Shown piece by piece: positions 59,756 through 64,000 of a stretch of DNA of 64,000 nt. Under the pieces are notes generated by a model that made no database searches, was not told the DNA's origin, and saw only the letters and a list, made by a program, of their open reading frames with translations. The stretch comes from Pseudophaeomoniella oleicola (lineage: Eukaryota > Ascomycota > Eurotiomycetes > Phaeomoniellales > Phaeomoniellaceae). The stretch spans positions 310,001-374,000 of the forward strand of contig QWDQ01000003.1 in the NCBI GenBank assembly GCA_003868215.1, read 5' to 3'. Each line of letters opens with the position of its first letter. The first letter of the stretch is position 1. Position numbers and translations under genes: made by a program.

Positions 59756-60586
59756 ATGCAGACCCCCGGCCTGTCGTCTGCGCCTTTGACCAGGCTCATA
59801 CTCTTACTCCTCCCCTGCACTGCTATCTTGACAACAGCCCTCGCTCTCAAGCCTTGGGTTCCGATCTACCCCTCTCCACACCTGTATCCGTACCTTCAGT
59901 TCTGGCGCATTTCGACCTACCAACTCGCCTACCTCAGCAGTTCCGAGGTGCTTTTCGCGACGGTTCTGGTCTACAACTTGAGGGTGCTGGAGCGCTTGTT
60001 TGGCACGAGGAAATACTTGAGTGCGATCCTCGTGCTCGCTTCTTGGCAGGCGATATGTGCGCCGTTTCTGGCGACGGTACTGCAGATCGTCACGTTCGGG
60101 CGCTGGGCGTATCTGCCTGGCGGGATGACCGGAGTCGTGATGGCGCTGCTGGCCATGTACAGGGAAGCAGTGCCGTGCGTGTGGAGGTGGAGGGTCAGTT
60201 TCGGCGAAGGAGATAACAACAAGGGCGTGGTGTTGAGCGACAAGTCAACAACGTATCTTGTCGGATTGCAGCTGGCGTGCTCGCAATTCCCCTACAGTAT
60301 CATGCCGGCGGCCCTAGGCTGGGCGTTCGGCACACTGTGGAGGGCCGACGTGCTCCCGGGGAGTTCGTCGAGAGTACCCGGATGGGTCGTGGGGGAGACT
60401 GGGGAGGGCCGGGGGAGGAAGAGGGAGTTTGAAGGGCTGAGAAGGAGGTTGGAGGATGAAGGGAGGGCGGAGCGTGAGAGGGACATGGGTGTTGCAAGCT
60501 CCGTCGATGATGTTAGGGGCCAGGAAGGCGGGAGGCGGAGAGGGGTTTTAAGGCAGGTTGGCGATTTCTTCAGGGGCGCTGTATGA
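59756..60586 (+). CDS. DSC2: DSC E3 ligase complex subunit 2 (UBAC2/rhomboid-pseudoprotease-like)
   Basis: A 276-residue single-exon multi-pass membrane protein. Features typical of the Dsc2/UBAC2 derlin-rhomboid fold are an initial helix (LTRLILLLLPCTAILTTALA), YPYLQFWRISTYQLAYLSSS, EVLFATVLVYNLRVLERLFG (conserved E-R-L-x-G-x-R-K), and YLPGGMTGVVMALLAMY. The C-terminal cytosolic tail is R/E/G-rich and ends RRRGVLRQVGDFFRG, like fungal Dsc2; no classic UBA is evident. No rhomboid Ser/His dyad is seen, consistent with a pseudoprotease. Dsc2 helps recruit substrate to the Dsc ligase with Dsc3 (also in this window). Confidence 0.85.
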   Translation: MQTPGLSSAPLTRLILLLLPCTAILTTALALKPWVPIYPSPHLYPYLQFWRISTYQLAYLSSSEVLFATVLVYNLRVLERLFGTRKYLSAILVLASWQAICAPFLATVLQIVTFGRWAYLPGGMTGVVMALLAMYREAVPCVWRWRVSFGEGDNNKGVVLSDKSTTYLVGLQLACSQFPYSIMPAALGWAFGTLWRADVLPGSSSRVPGWVVGETGEGRGRKREFEGLRRRLEDEGRAERERDMGVASSVDDVRGQEGGRRRGVLRQVGDFFRGAV

Positions 60587-60704
60587 CCGTTGGGCCCTCC
60601 ATATGCATTACGACTATCTCAAGGCGAGCGGCCATTCACGTTCTGATGGGTTAAAGAAAAGCACTATGCAATGAAACGATATATAACGTATACTTGAAAT
60701 TTCG
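60587..60704. other. Convergent 3' flank
   Basis: 118 bp between the stops of DSC2 and the DUF1295 gene; short 3' UTRs likely overlap. Confidence 0.6.
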
Positions 60705-61745
60705 CTAAAGCTTAGGTACGAACATGGGCGTCTCTCGCTTCCACTTCTTGTAATCTTCTCTATCGCCGTATTTGTCATCATACTTCTTCTCGCTCATTGG
60801 TACTCCGCTCACTTTCAAGAGTAGGAAGGTCACGAAGGCAGGACTGACCCCAGCGGTGAGAATCGCCAATGCCTGCCCGCCGAGTCCCGTAGCCGTCAAG
60901 CCCATGCCAGCTATGCCCGCCTTTGAAGCAAGGACACCGGCGGCAGTGGTGGCAATACCAGTCCACAATGTAGACTCGCCAAAGTAATTAGGGTGTCTGG
61001 ATTTGGACCACAGTCCCCGCGTCAGAAAGTCCTCGTCGTGTTTCTTTTGTTTCTTTTCCTGCGCCCATGTGTTCTTCTGCCTGTCTGCTGTAACCTCGAA
61101 GCTCAGACCACCAACGTAGAGAAGAAGACCGATGATATCAGTGATTGCTAAAGTCGAGCCAAAAGCGGCGAATGTAGATGCTGGCAGGGCATTGATGGCG
61201 AGGACAGGCATAAGACAAAGAGAGACCCATGTAGCTTGGGCCATGAAGGCGCCGAAGAACTTGGGAGGGGAGTCACGAATCCCTTTGAAGCGAGAATCTT
61301 CTCCTTCAGACATTATACGAGCGAAAAGGTAGGAACCCACTGTGCGTCTTGTCAGTAGATCCCGGGTATCAAGACTTGCGAAAGACATACATCGCGTTGC
61401 CCAGATAGTAACAGCAGTACTTAGAACAACCTGTCTCCAGTTAAATCCGAGAGATCCTCCATGGCCCAGAAAACCACTAGTCAAGCTTGGGAATGGCGGT
61501 ATAGGGGCTCCAAGCTGAGCAGCAGCACTTCGAGCACGGATAGCTGGGAGGAACAGGCTCAGGGCAGTGCAAGACAGGTACGTCAATGAACCGGAAAGAT
61601 CATAGAAACGCTCGGACTTTGTGAAGATTGATGGTACCGCAACGGCGGTCTGAATACCAAATGCAAGACCAACGGAAGGCACCAGAGTTCGCAAGAAAGG
61701 ATTACTGTAGTTCGTTGCGGCGAGGATAGAAGTGAGTAGGGTCAT
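60705..61745 (-). CDS. DUF1295 / steroid-5-alpha-reductase-like membrane protein
   Basis: Exons 61745-61391 and 61339-60705 encode 329 residues. Splicing the 51-nt intron (61340-61390) yields W-A-T-R-L-G-S-Y-L-F-A-R. About six membrane helices lead to the conserved C-terminal NADPH/active region (GLWSKSRHPNYFGESTLWTG) and KYGDREDYKKWKRETPMFVP. This is the DUF1295 branch of the steroid reductase/isoprenylcysteine methyltransferase fold; the reaction is unknown, perhaps a lipid enoyl reduction in the ER. ATG 61745 is chosen because upstream in-frame sequence (to 62000) lacks family features and includes charged, unconserved residues. The intron is a multiple of three and free of stops. Confidence 0.88.
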   Translation of the reverse strand: MTLLTSILAATNYSNPFLRTLVPSVGLAFGIQTAVAVPSIFTKSERFYDLSGSLTYLSCTALSLFLPAIRARSAAAQLGAPIPPFPSLTSGFLGHGGSLGFNWRQVVLSTAVTIWATRCMSFASLDTRDLLTRRTVGSYLFARIMSEGEDSRFKGIRDSPPKFFGAFMAQATWVSLCLMPVLAINALPASTFAAFGSTLAITDIIGLLLYVGGLSFEVTADRQKNTWAQEKKQKKHDEDFLTRGLWSKSRHPNYFGESTLWTGIATTAAGVLASKAGIAGMGLTATGLGGQALAILTAGVSPAFVTFLLLKVSGVPMSEKKYDDKYGDREDYKKWKRETPMFVPKL

Positions 61746-62130
61746 GATCGCGTGTACAGGAAGCAAACGATGAAGACACCGTCCTACTTGAAATACTGAC
61801 CCGGGAGAGTATAATATAGGTTTGAAATTACATACTGCTACAGGGCAGAAGATGATATTCTTATATTCACGATCTGACTGTTTCCGGCCCCTGGTAGCTT
61901 TGGCTTTCGAATGGTCATTGGAAGTAGACATACAACGGCTTATTGTGTTTACATTGATGACGACAAGACAACCAACTAGTCGGCGATAATTTGCCCGCAT
62001 CTCCGACCGTCTGAAGGAGATCGCCGCTCAGGATCGAAAACTTTTGGGATGATCAGAGGATGCGATCTCAACCCCACGCATTTGTATCCTTTAGATGGCA
62101 TGAGGCTGTATCTGTCGCCCGTGCCCTCAA
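61746..62130. promoter_or_regulatory. Divergent promoter region, DUF1295 gene / DPH1
   Basis: 385 bp between divergent starts; the open frame continuing upstream of 61745 is probably leader. No specific motif recognised. Confidence 0.45.
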
Positions 62131-63558
62131 ATGAACAGCAGCGAGACATCTCCTCCACCGGCCTCTGCTGGTGGTGACGAGCCAGCGCCTAATGGCACGA
62201 CGACTCGAGCCCCGCGCAAGAGATTCGTGGGCAAGAGGACGGCCGATGCTTTGGCTGCCGCCAAACAGCAACAGGCTGGCGATGGGGAAAACTCAGTCGA
62301 GGATACCAATGTAATTGTACACAAAGGTAGGAATGTTTTTGATGATTCTTGGATAGTGGGTAACCTCTGACTTTGTTCAGCGCCTTCTCGACGACCGCCT
62401 CGTGTTCTCAATCAGATTCCTGCCGATATCCTCGAGAATGAAGACATCAAGGCGGCCATTTCACTGCTGCCGCCGAACTACTCCTTCGAGATCCCCAAGA
62501 CTATTCATAAGATCAGATCACAGGGCTCCAAAAAGGTTGCGCTCCAATTCCCGGAAGGCCTTCTACTCTTCGCTACCACCATTTCCGATATTCTCACGCA
62601 GTTCTGTCCAGGCACCGAGACCTTGATTATGGGCGACGTTACCTATGGAGCCTGCTGCGTCGATGACTATACCGCAACAGCGTTAGGATGTGACCTGTTG
62701 GTACACTATGCGCATAGCTGCTTGATCCCCGTTTCCACCACCAAGATTTCTACGTTGTATGTTTTTGTGGACATCTCCATCGATACTAGCCACGTCATAG
62801 CAACTCTGAAGAGGAACTTTCAGTCTGGCAAGACCATCGCCATGGTAGGAACTATACAGTTCAACTCTACGCTTCACGGGCTGAAGTCAACCTTGGAAAG
62901 TGCTGGCTTCAATATCGTAATACCACAGATCATGCCTTTGAGCAAAGGGGAAATACTTGGATGCACTTCACCAGATCTGATTTCAAACCCCAAAATCCCA
63001 AAGATCGATATGATTCTATATCTCGGTGACGGACGATTTCATTTGGAGAGCGCCATGATAGCAAATCCCTCGATCCCAGCCTATCGCTACGACCCATACT
63101 CTCGGATATTGACCCGAGAAACTTATGATCACGAAGAAATGCTTTCTCTCCGCAGTCAGGCTGTCAATGGGGCTCGGTCTGCAAAGAAATGGGGCCTCAT
63201 ACTTGGGGCACTTGGCCGTCAAGGCAACCCTCATACACTGACGCTCATCGAAAATCACCTCAATAGCCAAGGGATTCCATTCGTTCGGCTTCTGTTGAGC
63301 GAGATTTTTCCTGGCAAATTGGCACAGATGAGTGACGTAGAATGCTGGGTGCAGATCGCTTGTCCTAGGTTGAGCATCGACTGGGGGTATGCCTTCCCGA
63401 GGCCATTGCTCACACCGTACGAAGCTTTGGTTGTATTAGGACAAAGGCAAAGTTGGAGCGAGACGGGAAGATACCCTATGGACTTCTATGGAAAGGAGGG
63501 ACTGGGAAGGACAACCGAATTGGATGCAAGTCGACATACGAAGATGGTCAGTGGCTGA
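62131..63558 (+). CDS. DPH1: Diphthamide biosynthesis protein 1
   Basis: Exons 62131-62326 and 62381-63558 encode 457 residues; the intron is 54 nt (GTAGGA/TTCAG). After an Ala/Pro-rich N-terminus come [31 protein letters not shown] and the three radical-SAM-like cluster cysteines in [24 protein letters not shown] and [13 protein letters not shown]. The [20 protein letters not shown] and [13 protein letters not shown] motifs are typical. Dph1 with Dph2 transfers the 3-amino-3-carboxypropyl group from SAM to a His of elongation factor 2, the first step of diphthamide synthesis. The C-terminus ([13 protein letters not shown]) is complete. Confidence 0.95.
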
Positions 63559-64000
63559 AGTGTTTTGGACTATACGCACTGAACCTTTTACCCGTCGAAG
63601 TTGCTCTCGCCACCTTTTGCAGGTCTGTTGCATTTTATCGTGGCCACGACAACGTCTCAAATCGCAGGTTAGGGAGACTGATCTATTCCCGATGACGGTA
63701 ATCCTTGCAGCCTATGTAAGGCTGAAGCTTGAGCTCCAGCAGTTTAGGAAAATCAAAGGCGCCCGGGGCCAATAAAGCCGATACCACCCGTGAGCGCGTG
63801 ATAGCAACGCACGGCCGCCGATGATACACAGAGGTGACGCAAGGGACATAGCTACCATGACGAAGAACAGTTATCCTTTATGATGCAGTCCCGTCGATTG
63901 GACTAGCCTAGCGGACAAGCAATGGCGATGTCCCATCACAACGCCATTGGTTTCGCGCGGAGCCTTTCACAATTCTCAGAAAGGGTAACAACGACAGTGG
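63559..64000. other. Window end, DPH1 3' flank
   Basis: About 440 bp with overlapping small open frames (63453-63775) that show no recognisable domain and run through the DPH1 3' end. No gene called. Confidence 0.5.

Noticed and set aside
61746-62000. 85-codon N-terminal extension of the DUF1295 protein
   Set aside because: The upstream frame is not family-like and ATG 61745 precedes the first membrane helix directly.

Overview
The window looks like nuclear DNA of a filamentous ascomycete (Pezizomycotina). Introns are mostly 42 to 120 nt with GT(A/G)NGN donors, CTRAC-type branch sites and YAG acceptors. Genes are dense on both strands, and several are filamentous-fungal families (PtaB/Mfg1, Dsc2/Dsc3, GT34 mannosyltransferase, Tsc13). 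I could not resolve the class or genus. I recognise 24 protein genes. I see no tRNA, rRNA, CRISPR array, LTR element or complete transposon.

Layout. 1-9.3 kb: the 3' end of a Zn2Cys6-type regulator, a 2H phosphoesterase, Pth2 (-), PRPP synthetase (-) and ribosomal protein eS6 (-). 10-21 kb: an AN1-finger/APH-kinase fusion, a type II membrane protein, a full xanthine dehydrogenase and nicotinamide riboside kinase (-). 21-31 kb: a mitochondrial Msp1-like AAA ATPase (-) divergent from the tRNA thiolase NCS6, a flavin amine-oxidase-like protein (-), the SNARE Vti1, Dsc3 (-) and mitoribosomal bL28m (-). 32-45 kb: RVB1, the LIM-domain-binding regulator PtaB, an F-box-like protein, a Mnn10/Mnn11-type protein (-) and Tsc13 (-). 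46-64 kb: a 12.4 kb gene for the giant HECT ligase Tom1/HUWE1, Dsc2, a DUF1295 reductase-like protein (-) and DPH1.

Most genes are housekeeping and act independently. Some themes recur: ubiquitin and ER quality control (Dsc2, Dsc3, Tom1), ER lipid synthesis (Tsc13 and the DUF1295 protein), nucleotide and NAD metabolism (PRPP synthetase, xanthine dehydrogenase, NR kinase), and translation fidelity (eS6, bL28m, Pth2, NCS6, DPH1). Exon structures were deduced by eye from splice consensus, reading phase and remembered family sequences.

Points that stand out: two genes whose homology-consistent frames disagree by one base or need an implausibly short intron; a frame-neutral His8 exon in Tom1; a Mnn10/11-type protein lacking the expected Asp motif; a 3n stop-free intron; a GATA-site cluster inside an inverted repeat upstream of xanthine dehydrogenase; and a 9-mer, TACGTAGTA, over-represented between genes.
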